Under the pieces are notes generated by a model that saw only the letters and a list, made by a program, of their open reading frames with translations, searched no databases and was not told the origin of the DNA. A stretch of 64,000 nt of DNA from Chionis minor (taxonomy: Eukaryota > Chordata > Aves > Charadriiformes > Chionididae). Of the stretch, positions 1 to 24,215 are shown piece by piece. Numbering within the stretch: position 1 is the stretch's first letter; each line of letters starts with the position of its first letter. The DNA lies in NCBI GenBank assembly GCA_013398295.1, contig VZSF01000873.1, positions 1,525,591-1,589,590 on the forward strand. Direction: 5' to 3'. Made by a program: the position numbers and the translations under genes.

Positions 1-777
1 TGGATCCATGAAATCTGATAAGTAGCTCTAAAATCAGAAGAACAGACCATTATTATAATAAAATTAGAAATAGATCCTTTTGTCTAATGAAAATTCTGGA
101 GGAATTCACCTCACATAATTTCAGTTTCTGCAATCAAATAACCAGTGTGACATCATCTGACCACTGAACACTCTCAGAAGCCTGTATTTTCCAACCATAA
201 AAGGAAAATACTATTTCTTTTTTAATAAAATACTACTACTATTAATAATTTTGTTAGCTTCAGTTAGGCCAGCGTGGCAGAGCTAATGTTTCTGTAGTTT
301 ACAAGAATGTCACACTGAGGCCATTTGATGAGACAAAATGTAACAAGGGAAAGAAGAAAAAGAGGCAGGGAGAGGAGAAAAACGGTTTAAAATTATTGTA
401 ATATAGTTTGTTGAATATTTACTTTATTTGCAAGGGCATGAACTCAAAATTTTAAAAAATGTTACAGTTAAGAACATCTTTACCATTAGTATTCACCCTG
501 CTTGTGTATGTGCCTTACCAGACATGGTTTTGATTACTCAGACAGATATGTTAGAAGTGAGGATGAATATGAGCTCAGGATGCACAGGGTCTGCGAACTG
601 AAGGAAAATGAACTGTCTGAAGTTCCTCTGTTACAGTTGTTAACAAGAATTTATTATGCACACTCAACATCATTTCTTGGAATTGAGGTGGCGTGTTACT
701 TTATTTTTTTATGCATGTAAGTAAAATTGAAATTTGCAAGGTTGCACAAAATAATAGCAAAATAACACTCCCACCCC

Positions 778-861
<84 letters not shown>

Positions 862-1659
862 AACAAGCATGGTAGTCTTAATATAGTCTTAATTTAGTGG
901 GATTATACTGAAAGAATCTGAAGCTCATAAATTGTTTTAATGAGGAAGGGCAGTTCTCACATCAAAACCCATTCCAAATGTGTTTTGTTGCTATTATTAT
1001 ACAGAATTACGTGAGAAAGAAAAACAGATCAGTCTCATTTCGTGAGCATTAGAAAAGTATTGCACCAGGCAAAATATAAAAAGACAATGCATTTCATGAT
1101 ATTTTACTTTAGAAAGGTAGTTCAGTGATTAAATAATTGAACTGGTGCTAACTTTACTTAGAAATACATATTCGGCCCTAAAAATTAAAAAATCCATACA
1201 CATCAATATAATCTAGTATATTATAAAGTGCATCACTGAAAAGATACATGTACCTCTTCAGCAGTCTTATACTTCATAGGAAATATCATACTGAAAGTAG
1301 GTCTGACTTGGTTTCTAAAACTAAGCTCCATCCCCTGGGATCAAATAACATTAAACCTCAACCACTGTTGAAAGTCCTGTGCTTTACTTCTGGAAAAAAC
1401 CCACACAGTAAAAATCAACCTCGCAAAAAAAACCCAAGAAAAAAGCTAGAGGAATTGATTATCAGAATTTACACTATTTTGCTATTTTATATTCTCCATT
1501 ATCATATCAAGCCTTAATGATGCTGTTGCGTTTTTTTTTTTCCAATTTTTCCGTCAGCAACAGTGTTGCGTTTTCTTCAGACAAACAGCTGATGGGTTTG
1601 CACTAGATAAACAGTACAGTTTAAACAAATATAGAGTATAGGCAAATTTAGGTCTACTG
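1..1659. other. AT-rich intergenic DNA, no gene seen
   Basis: No open frame here resembles a known protein and no splice-bounded coding segment is visible. The only structured element is the tetranucleotide microsatellite at 781-861. The short frames at 502-720 and 1248-1517 have no recognisable domain and look like chance. Confidence 0.6.
781..861. repeat. Compound (GACA)n(GATA)n microsatellite
   Basis: About ten uninterrupted GACA units (781-820) are followed directly by about ten GATA units (821-861). The switch is a single C-to-T difference in the repeat unit. GATA/GACA is the Bkm-type simple repeat known from snakes and birds. Such an uninterrupted array is likely to vary in length between individuals. 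Confidence 0.97.
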
Positions 1660-1663
1660 CACT

Positions 1664-2672
1664 GTCACGCCCCACTCAGACAAGAGTGTGACAACAGTGA
1701 TCTAATTGTGCACACCACTTCCTCACTGCTTCTCGCTGTGCAACCCCCACAGGAGGAGGGGTTCCAGCCAGTACCACTTTCAAGACCTTAAAAGGTCCTC
1801 CATAGAATAATTGGTTGTTGCCGTACGATTATTTCAGCTTCCTGTAGAGCTAGGCTAACCACTAAGGGACCTTTCTCCCCAACTGAGAAACGTTTTTCTG
1901 CATCTTTGAAGCTGCACGAATAAAAGCCGATAGGGCGAGTCGGGCCCTCCCGTCCATGCTGCCACACATGTATGGACAGTCCATGAATTGCAAAGCCCCA
2001 CTCAATTTGGAGTGGATCTGTTGGGTGTGTTGGCCCTAAGGCCTGATATACCCCAGCCTCAAAGATTAACAGCTTTAAGGCTTCTTCATGAATGGGGGTC
2101 CAGTCCCAAGTAGCCCTTTTGCATGTTAAATCATAGAGGGGGTGGGCTATGATAGAAAAATTGGCAACGTGTTTCCTCCAAAATACTAGAAAGCCTAGAG
2201 CATGTTGCAGTTCCTTCTTATTTTCAGGCATTTTTACCTGCTTGAGGGTAGTTAAAGTTTCAGGGGGAAAGCACGTCATTCCTCCCCTCCATCAAATGCC
2301 CAGGAACTTTACCGCAGAAGTTGGGAGTTGTACCTTTTCAGGTGGAATTTGTAGCCCTAGATTTTCTAGGTGTGTAATTATCTCTGTCTGGGTCTGTCCC
2401 ACCATGGCAGTGTCAGGGACACCAATCAGTACATCATTGATATATTGATATACTTTAACCCCTTCTCTGGGAGTATTTTGGCCCAGTTCTTGTGCCAGTG
2501 CAATGGTCGGCGAATGGCGATAACCCTGGAGGAGATGTGTAAAAGCCAATTGCACTTCTTACTATGTAAAGGCAAAATAATCTCTGTCTGCTTCCTGCAA
2601 GGGGACCATAAAAGACATATCTTTCATGTCAATGATTACCCATTTTTCTCAATGTCCTGGCCCTTCTTCTGA
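1664..2672 (-). mobile_element. Degenerate endogenous retrovirus pol remnant (RT to RNase H region)
   Basis: Read on the minus strand, about 2672 down to 1664 resembles retroviral pol: reverse-transcriptase palm segments followed by the connection and RNase H region. It has a conserved LQGYRHSPT stretch, a YxDD-box position that reads YIND instead of having two aspartates, and the RT end LQIPPEKVQL. The copy is dead. It has two adjacent stop codons at 2559-2564, an in-frame TGA at 2292-2294 and an apparent frameshift near 1790, after which similarity continues in another frame. No flanking LTR, gag or env was found. The order of motifs after the RT suggests an ERV-L-like (class III) origin, but the class is uncertain. 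Confidence 0.8.
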
Positions 2673-5600
2673 AAGTGGTGTGAGGAAGGGCAAGCAGCTT
2701 TAATATATGAGTTTATAGTGACAGGAGTAGCACAAATATTATTGAGAATTTCATTTCTGAAAGCTTTGATTTCAGACCGCAAGAGTACATTTTAACAACA
2801 TGAAAATAATCAATGATGACTCCATTCTACAAGCACTAAAGAAAGTAAAATGCTCAGAAATGCAATCGATGACCTGGAAAACAAGCTCAAATTCAAAAGT
2901 GATTCGGTATTAGGAGCTTCTGAAAAAGTGCAGAGGCTGAGGGATTTCTTTTTGCTATCAATTATAAATAAATGGGTTATGAAATTAAATTAAATTAGTA
3001 GATTTCACAAGCAGCTGATACATGTCCCAACAACTAGATTAGGGTTTCTGCAATGAGTCTGGTCTCAAACTGGGAAGGTTTTGGTGTTGGAAATGCAATT
3101 CTACTTGGCAAAATTATATATCTAACACAAAAATAGACTGGAAGTCCCTAAACTGTGAATCAGTGGAAGCTGGGACAGGATTCTGGGGATAAGAAGAATA
3201 ATTTCTTCTTGTATTGTTTGATATACCATGAGGTATTGGCCTCAGGCACTTTTCAGCATATAGGCATCCACAAGTACCTCTTGCATGTTAAGCATGCAGT
3301 CTATCACTGGGCTAAATCCCCAAGAAAGAGGATTCCAGACTAGGTGAATCCTTGGTCTGATCTGGTGTCATTGTTTTTAAAATGTCCCAGACTAGATACC
3401 CCAAGATTGCAATAACATCCCTAACTTTTTTTTTTTTTTTAAAGTTTATCAAGAGTCTTGGGGATGACCACCAGATAATGCTTTGTAAAACAGCCAGCTT
3501 ACAGCCTGTTAGCTGCATGGATAATCTTAGCACAGTATTCTGTGTTTGTTACACTGGTAAAAGTGAACCAGCGCTGTGGGAAGTATGTCAATCACTGACA
3601 CTCACTTTTTCCATAGAAGCTGATTAAGCGCTGCAGGACAGTGCAGAGCAGAGGAATATTTTTCAAAATGTTAAAATAAAGGCATGATATATATATATGT
3701 ATATGTGTATATATATGAGAACACAAGAAGAATCTTTCAGGTAGAAAATAAAGTATTTGTGTATTTATGGATGGATGATGGTGTTTCCCCTAAGCAACCA
3801 TCACTGTCAGAATAGCTCCTCAATTTTATGCTTCCCTCCACGCTTCTCAGTCGGAAGATCATCATCCACATGAGTGATGTGCATTTGCAACATGATCAGC
3901 AGCCTTAACAGTGACAAGAAAGAAGCTAGACACTACTGTTCTGTTCATGCACAAAGCAATTTTACCCAGGGAGGAGACAGCAGAAGAGACTGACTACAAT
4001 CATGTGATCCCACTCAGTTTCATTTCAAATCATCCTAAAATGCATTTGTGCTGACCTGGTCCTTGATTACTCAGTTTGATACAGAATACAAAGAGACAGT
4101 CAGAAAATGTAAAGAAAAAAGGAAAGCAGAGCTAAAGTAACAATGGTGCGGTACATGCTTTCCAGTGCTTTTCTCTGAGGATTTGTGTTAGCAGAAAACA
4201 TACCTTATCCAGCAGCCTGAGAGAGGCAAGGCTGCTGCTGCTCCGTGCCCCAAGATCCAACCAGTAGCGAGGCTGAACATGTATTCCCAGTAGACACATG
4301 CACAAAGAGCACGTGTGTACACTGCAAAGATACATACATACACCAGAGCACTCGCACAAACACCAACAGCCTCGTCCTGCTCCCTGCTCCAGCTGAGCAG
4401 GATAGAGGGCCATTAGCAGGAGTATACATACGTCCCTACCAGGTGGATGTCTCCAGCAGCCAGTCTCAGTCTGCCCAGTGGCTGCCCCTGGATCCCAGTC
4501 TCCTCAGTTGCTGCACCTGGACATATAAGCCCTTGAGGTGGCACCCCACTCCAGCTGGTGGTACAGACCACCAAACACACACGCAGCCAGAGCTGCCCAG
4601 GGCTCCCCGGGTCCCAGTAGCCACCCGCTGTGCTCTCACCCCTACAGACACGCAGCAGCTCACGTACCCAGAGCCGGTCCTTAGACACCTCCAAACCCAT
4701 CCTGGCCCCCAAACCACTTTCACCTGCTCACTGGCATGAGCTTTGTGGTCATACCCGCACTCGCTCTAGCTGCTGCACCACAGACTCCCATACACACATA
4801 GGGAATAAACAGCCCCTCACTGGAAAACAGCTGAAGGTGGAGTTTAGTGAGGAGACAGGGCAGACTGTGCTGGTCAGGAGTAGCGCATCGCCAGAAAAGC
4901 ATCCTGGCCAGCCAACTGTTTACACACAGATGAACCGTTTTATTCCCTTACACCTCTATTTCCCACACTTGCTCCTGTCCGAATCTCCTAAATCCCTCCT
5001 TTGTCCCACCTCCCCTAAGCACTCCATAATAAGTCCTGTTCAATCTCCAAAAGTTCTTCCCCTGCCTCCCCTGATGTGTCCCACACTTGCAGCTAGCAAG
5101 TCCCTTAGTCCAAAAGGCAACCTGGAAAGCTGCTCCCCACGGCTCCTGGTGGTGGGTTTCATACATGGACAGTGGGGCTGAGACTCTCCTGGAACAGGCC
5201 GGGGCAGGGACCAGCCAGGGTCTCCTTTCCTCTGAGCCTTTAATTTGGGCCACCACTGTGCCCCATGTGCTCCTCTGGGCTTTTGGAGATGGGCCTTTTG
5301 TGGCTGTCCTGTGACGGGGTGAGGGAGAAACCAGTGATCTGTCAACAGCCTAACAATCTGTATTTATTTAAACCTACTTAATATCTCTTAATTAAAACAA
5401 TGAGAAAGCAATAAATCAGAACAGGAGAAGAGCATACTCAAGGACAAGAACAGGGAAACAGAAAGCAAGGGTCTAGCATCCTCATACTGGTTCTGATTAT
5501 TATGTACACTGGGATTACAATTAAAAATACTGTGTCATGCAGCCATTCACTCTTGCTAGAACAAGAGGCACCACACACAACCAGCACCGTGAGAAGCCTG

Positions 5601-8479
5601 TTGGTGTTTAGCTTTTCTAGAGAAGGGCAGGCTGTTGTTTAATTCAGGGCAACAGAAGCTCATTATTTGTCTGGGTTACTGTCTCCCTCGGAGTGTGTCG
5701 AGCACACCCTTGGCACCAAGAGTTGGGACAACGAGTACTCCCATGCATGCCTTTAATGTGTCTGCCAACAACGGACAGTAAAGATAAATGATAGTTACTT
5801 CCAAACACTCGGTGAAGCCTCATCCTAAGCCACATGCAGGAGCTGAGCGTTTTTAACCTCTTAGCACAGTAACATTTTTAACCTATAGCATAGTATTCTG
5901 TAGCAGTGAAGTATCCTGAATTTGATCAGAGCCAATACCATGGGCAACAAGCAACACTAGAGAGGGCCTCAGAGGAGATCTTGCATAAACATCTGGGTAA
6001 AGAGACCATAATTACACTACTGGATTCCTCACAAGGTGGAGTATCATGGCAATTGCTTGGAGGCAACTACCTGGGGAACCTTGCAAACAAAAATCTGTAT
6101 AAGGAGAGGCATTAGCCTTTACTGGAAACAAGGGCAAATATTGCCATGTTGGGGTCTAAATTCAAGGGCCTGGAACTCATTATTTCCTTTCTCCAAACAA
6201 TTGGATTTTTCACAGGCTTTCCATTCAAATGTCAGACAAGGAGCCACTACAACTAATATTTGCTATGGGAAGTAGGATGTGACCAAAACTGAACCCTGTA
6301 GAGGAATTACATGAAAGAAAAATAATCAATAAGTGTTAGGCAAGGAACTTGAAATATATTACTATATTCATAAGTTGAATTACTTACGCACAAAATAATA
6401 CAGTAGCAAAAGACTGACCCATCATAGAGATATTTCTGTCGTATAGCACAGAGCATTTCACGACATACGGCACTGAGACAACATGTTGGTAGACAATGTT
6501 CTTTTACGATACACAAAGGGTGAACATCCATGCTATAAGCAGTTTGACAGTGTGCCTTACTGAGCATTGTTGATTCATCAAAGACACCAGGCAGGAGAAT
6601 GAAAGACGTTTCAGTTGTTCTCTCAGAGCCCAAAGGGTTGCAATGGGCACTTGACAGCAAGAGCTGTCTCCTGTGCGCTACTGCAGGACCTGCTCCTTTA
6701 CTCTCTCCTGTACAGCATGAATAAAATATCACAGAGAGACTGTGAAATGGGATGTATTTCTGTGACAGTGGTGTCCAGATGACACCCTTGAAAAGAGATC
6801 CTTGTTTTACATGGGGCTTAACCAATCTATGCAATTTACTGCCAGAAGCTATTTTTGTGGCTTACAGTTTAGCAGATTTCAAAGCAGGATAACACTTTTG
6901 CAGACGTCATAAGAACACCTGCATTTACATTAAGTCACATAAAAGGAAAACACAGAATGGATATTAATATATAGAGAAAAGGTAAGATCTCTGGGACAAG
7001 TATCATCTATTTCTATTTGTCTGGGCATTGTCCAGCCCAAGGTGAGCCAATTCCTAATATACAAGTAACATGGATAAAAAAGCAAAGGCTAATCTATTAG
7101 GTATAAGCCAGCTTTAACTGTTTAGTGCTAGATAAAATATATAAGCGCATTACCTCACAATTACATAAATATTTCTTGCACCTTCCTCTGTAACATCTGA
7201 TCTGAGCTACTGTCAGGGAGAGGATATCAGAATACTAATGGCATGAGTCATCATGGCAGTTTTTGTGCTTCTTCACAACAGCTCTAGGACTTCTTTGATT
7301 ATGACACAAATATAGAAATCACACAAAATACTGTAACACTGCAATATATAGAAGTAAAACTAAAATAAAACTAAAACCTGATTTTGTGCATCCATTACAA
7401 CAGAAACTAAAGAACAAGTGGAGAATACAGGCTTTTTTCCATACTAAAATATTTTGTGATTTTTTTTTTGTTAGAGGCTAATCCCCTCATAATTAAGTCC
7501 CTCTCAAAGAGGTTTTTTTCCCATAAAATCATAGAGTTAACATAGTTTGGCAATTTTGCTCATCTATCTTTCATGTTATCTTGGTTTTTTCTACCCTTCA
7601 CCCTATGAATCTAGTATTTTAAGACCCTAAGCTCTTTGACTTAAACACATGGGCATGAAAAATCTGAGCTAGTAACCGTACAGGTGACATGCAGCACCAT
7701 TCAAGTTTGACCTTTAATGTTTTGACTCTTGCTTACTTGCCTCCTACTTTTCTGCCTCGTTAAGAACTAAGCAGTCTTCTACTTACAGAGCTCTCATGAA
7801 CAAAATGGATACAGCTCTGGCTATGCTCATCAGGATAGCCATGGACTGTGTTTGCAGCGTTCCCAGCAGAATGAGCATCTGTTCTGAGAGTTTCTTTAAT
7901 ACAAATTGGCAAGCACAGCAGAAATGCCCAGACAGAAGCAAGTGACCCATACACACAAGAGCAAGCTAATATTCAGCCCTGTGGTGACCTTGCATTAGTG
8001 CTCCGGCTTGTTCTTCTTCCTATCACCCTTCAATGCATTTTCAGACCCCCATTTCCCCTCCTAGTTCATCCCCTGACAGCCTGCTTGTTCCTCACCACTG
8101 CACTGCTCACCACTTCTTTGATCTGCATTTCTTTTGGGGAACCTACGCAGCGTGCATTTTGTACTTAGTCCTCTCTGTCGTTTCAATTTACATTGTTATA
8201 GCAGCCATAAACTACTTTATATACTCATCGTGTACATTTGTTAACCAAATACTTCTAAGGGCCCGCCTGGTGCAGGTGTTCCTCCCCTGGCCAGAATCAC
8301 CTACGAGCTTCAGACCTGCAGAGTTCAACGAGTGTAAAAGCTCCGTCATCCATTAGCATGGCTGCGCACGGCAGCTGCAATATCACTTGACCGGTCCTTC
8401 TTAAAAATTTCCACATTTCCAGTGCTTTGCATGCTGCGTGATGCGAAGTTGGACAAAGGCCAGAGGGAGCATGGGAGAG
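2673..8479. other. Intergenic DNA upstream of MYLIP
   Basis: No gene is supported. It contains a TA/TG-rich simple repeat near 3688-3717 and a GC-richer block at about 4130-5345 whose many overlapping frames lack domains. A 175-codon minus-strand open frame at 6307-6834 has no recognisable domain or exon structure. A probable ancient CR1 tail is listed separately. Unrecognised old transposon sequence is likely in 4400-5850. Confidence 0.5.
6823..6950 (+). mobile_element. Possible ancient CR1/L3-like LINE 3' fragment
   Basis: The run around 6825-6885 (CAATCTATGCAATTTACTGC, then a TTTAGCAGATTTCAAA stretch) resembles the 3' region of old amniote CR1/L3-type LINEs. That consensus reads roughly 'aatctatggaattcattgcc ... 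tttagcaagattcaaa'. The match is by eye and very diverged, and the boundaries are approximate. Confidence 0.35.
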
Positions 8480-8749
8480 AGGGCATGTAATCCGGATGCT
8501 GTTTTCCCCTCCTCCCCTCTTAGGTTGGATATTAGGAGAAACTTCTTTACCAAAAGGGTTATCAAGCATTGGACCAGGCTGCCCAGGGAGGTGGTGGAAT
8601 TGCCGTCCCTGGAGGTATTTAAAAGACAGGTAGACGTGATGCTGAGGGACATGGTTTAGGGGTGGTTTTGGCATAGGTTTATGGTTGGACTCGATGATCT
8701 TGAAGGTCTCTTCCAACCCAAGTGATTCTATGATTCTATGATTCTATGA
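8480..8749 (+). mobile_element. CR1 LINE, 5'-truncated 3' end
   Basis: This is a typical chicken-repeat-1 3' end. It has the GGTTGGATATTAGGAGAAAC block near 8523, the segment encoding the GCCCAGGGAGGTGGTGGAAT motif, and the TTGGACTCGATGATCTTGAAG block. It closes with about three copies of the ATTCTATG-type terminal repeat at 8726-8749. CR1 elements are truncated at the 5' end on insertion; the left boundary here is approximate. The tail ends about 170 bp before the MYLIP CpG island begins. Confidence 0.93.
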
Positions 8750-9120
8750 AAAGGAGTGTTTGCAAAACCTAGAGATGAGCTGGGAAAATATTTGGTCATC
8801 TCACCGCTCACGGCCGCTTGCTCTCAGGTTAGTTTTGTAGAAAGTCCCTGCCGAGTGGGTTCGAGCCTCCGCCTTCACTTAGAAGGACTTACTTCACCGC
8901 AATTTAACCGGACGCCACGCCAGGGTCAGAAGTTTTGGGCTCTTGCCGGTGACGGGCGGCGGGTGACGGCAATTTGGTGCCCAAGAGCAAAGGGCCCCCC
9001 TTCGGCCGCCCGTGGCGCGGCGGGGTGCGGCGGGGTGCGGCGGGCGCGGCCCCGCGGCCCGGCAGGGGGCGCCAGCCAGCGGCCACACAGAGGCCCAGCC
9101 GGCCGGGGACGGCGGCGCTG

Positions 9121-9125
9121 ATTGG
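9121..9125 (-). promoter_or_regulatory. Inverted CCAAT box (ATTGG)
   Basis: ATTGG lies inside the GC-rich promoter island, about 46 bp upstream of a second copy. A pair of inverted CCAAT boxes just upstream of the start site is typical of NF-Y-bound CpG-island promoters. NF-Y binding is inferred from the motif only. Confidence 0.5.
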
Positions 9126-9166
9126 TGGCGGCGGCAGCGGCCCGCAGCGATGAGCGGCGCCTGGCG

Positions 9167-9171
9167 ATTGG
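9167..9171 (-). promoter_or_regulatory. Second inverted CCAAT box (ATTGG)
   Basis: ATTGG within GCGATTGGTCCGCAG, 38 bp upstream of the assembly gap. It is the second of two such boxes in the island. The extended TTGGTCCGCAG also occurs in the CpG island at the right edge of the window. Confidence 0.5.
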
Positions 9172-9208
9172 TCCGCAGGTGCCGCTCGGGGAGGCGGGGG
9201 GGGGACGG

Positions 9209-9473
9209 NNNNNNNNNNNNNNNNNNNNNNNNNNNNNNNNNNNNNNNNNNNNNNNNNNNNNNNNNNNNNNNNNNNNNNNNNNNNNNNNNNNNNNNNNNNN
9301 NNNNNNNNNNNNNNNNNNNNNNNNNNNNNNNNNNNNNNNNNNNNNNNNNNNNNNNNNNNNNNNNNNNNNNNNNNNNNNNNNNNNNNNNNNNNNNNNNNNN
9401 NNNNNNNNNNNNNNNNNNNNNNNNNNNNNNNNNNNNNNNNNNNNNNNNNNNNNNNNNNNNNNNNNNNNNNNNN
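9209..9473. other. MYLIP: Assembly gap (265 N), probably hiding MYLIP exon 1
   Basis: This is a run of 265 undetermined bases in the most GC-rich part of the promoter island, entered from a G run. The first visible MYLIP exon starts in phase 0 at what would be residue 30. About 87 coding bases plus 5' UTR are therefore missing. They are found neither in the sequence between the gap and 10333 nor just upstream of the gap, so the gap is the likely location. The true size of the gap may differ from 265. Confidence 0.85.
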
Positions 9474-10332
9474 ACGGTGTCCCCGCTTCCCTGCCGGGGC
9501 TTTGCTCCGGCTTCCCCCGTTCTCCCCGCTCTCCCTCCCCCCGCCACCGCCATCCCCTGCGTTGGATGCAGAGGTCGCTGCGCGTTCCCCGCCGCGCGGA
9601 GATCTCCGGCCCTTCGCCTTTACTGCGGTAAGGGCAGGCGGGGGAGCCTGGGGAAGGCCTCGGCCTCCGCGCTGCAGCTTGCTCCCACTGTCCCCGGGGT
9701 GGGGTGGGGGGCACGACCCCAGCAGGCCGGGGGGACGCTTGCCCGGGCAGTGCCGAGACGATCCCCTCCCCCCCGCCCCGGCCTGCTGGGGCCGTGCTGT
9801 TGGAAGCTGTCGTCCAGGTGCTTTCGCCCTTCCGTCACCGCCGCCTCCCTGTCGCCGTGGCTGCGGCGGCTGCCGTGAGGATGCTGGAGACAGCCAAACG
9901 TATCTGCCCACCCGGTCTGTTGGTGGCATCTAAATAAAACTCGTGGGTTGTACTCTTTTTTTTTTACTCCTTTTTGCCTAGGGAGTGCTTTATATTGGCT
10001 GTGACGTTGAATAACAGATATGCTCCTCTTTTGGAAATCCACTGACCCTCTTGAGCGCTTGTCCTGGGGATGAGGAGAGGGGAGGAATTTGACCATGGAA
10101 ACCCATGTGGCTTTTGACTAATGGAGAAATTCGCAATATTCTTAGTATTTGTCTACATGCTGTTTTTTACACAACGCAAAATCCAAGTAGTTAAGTACTC
10201 TTTTGCATAAAGGTGCTTACAGCAGGATTTATTTTTTGTATTTTAAGCGAGCAGTCTGCAATGGTACTTGATTCAGGTCATATTTTTCATTGTTATGTTG
10301 TGGGCTCGTTATAAAGAACCTCTTCCTTTCAG

Positions 10333-24215
<13,883 letters not shown>

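Larger units (their letters stand above)
8920..9900 (+). promoter_or_regulatory. MYLIP: CpG island, MYLIP promoter region
   Basis: GC content and CpG density rise sharply near 8920 and fall after about 9900. The island includes G-rich tandem GGGGTGCGGC units near 9022-9045, two inverted CCAAT boxes and a 265-base gap. It lies immediately 5' of the first visible MYLIP coding exon (10333). No TATA box is seen in the visible part, as is usual for a CpG-island promoter. The transcription start is probably in or near the gap. Confidence 0.85.

Noticed and set aside
4245..5345. Overlapping 100-180-codon frames on both strands
   Set aside because: Pro/Ser/Thr-rich composition tracks the local base composition. 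There is no exon structure and no similarity.
6307..6834. 175-codon minus-strand frame
   Set aside because: No domain. The Cys-rich stretch does not form a recognisable zinc-binding pattern, and the upstream end overlaps a likely old LINE tail.
7525..7545. AAAATCATAGAGTTAACATAG as another CR1 terminus
   Set aside because: Only a short match to the terminal repeat, and the following CR1 sequence is absent.
9628..9633. GTAAGG donor after the gap as the end of MYLIP exon 1
   Set aside because: The sequence before it, in any frame, does not encode the expected MYLIP N-terminal end. It could belong to an untranslated exon but nothing shows that.
8894..9929. Long open frames on both strands spanning the gap (up to 341 codons)
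   Set aside because: The runs of X come from N bases that cannot stop a frame, and the rest is CpG-island sequence where stops are rare. No domain is seen.
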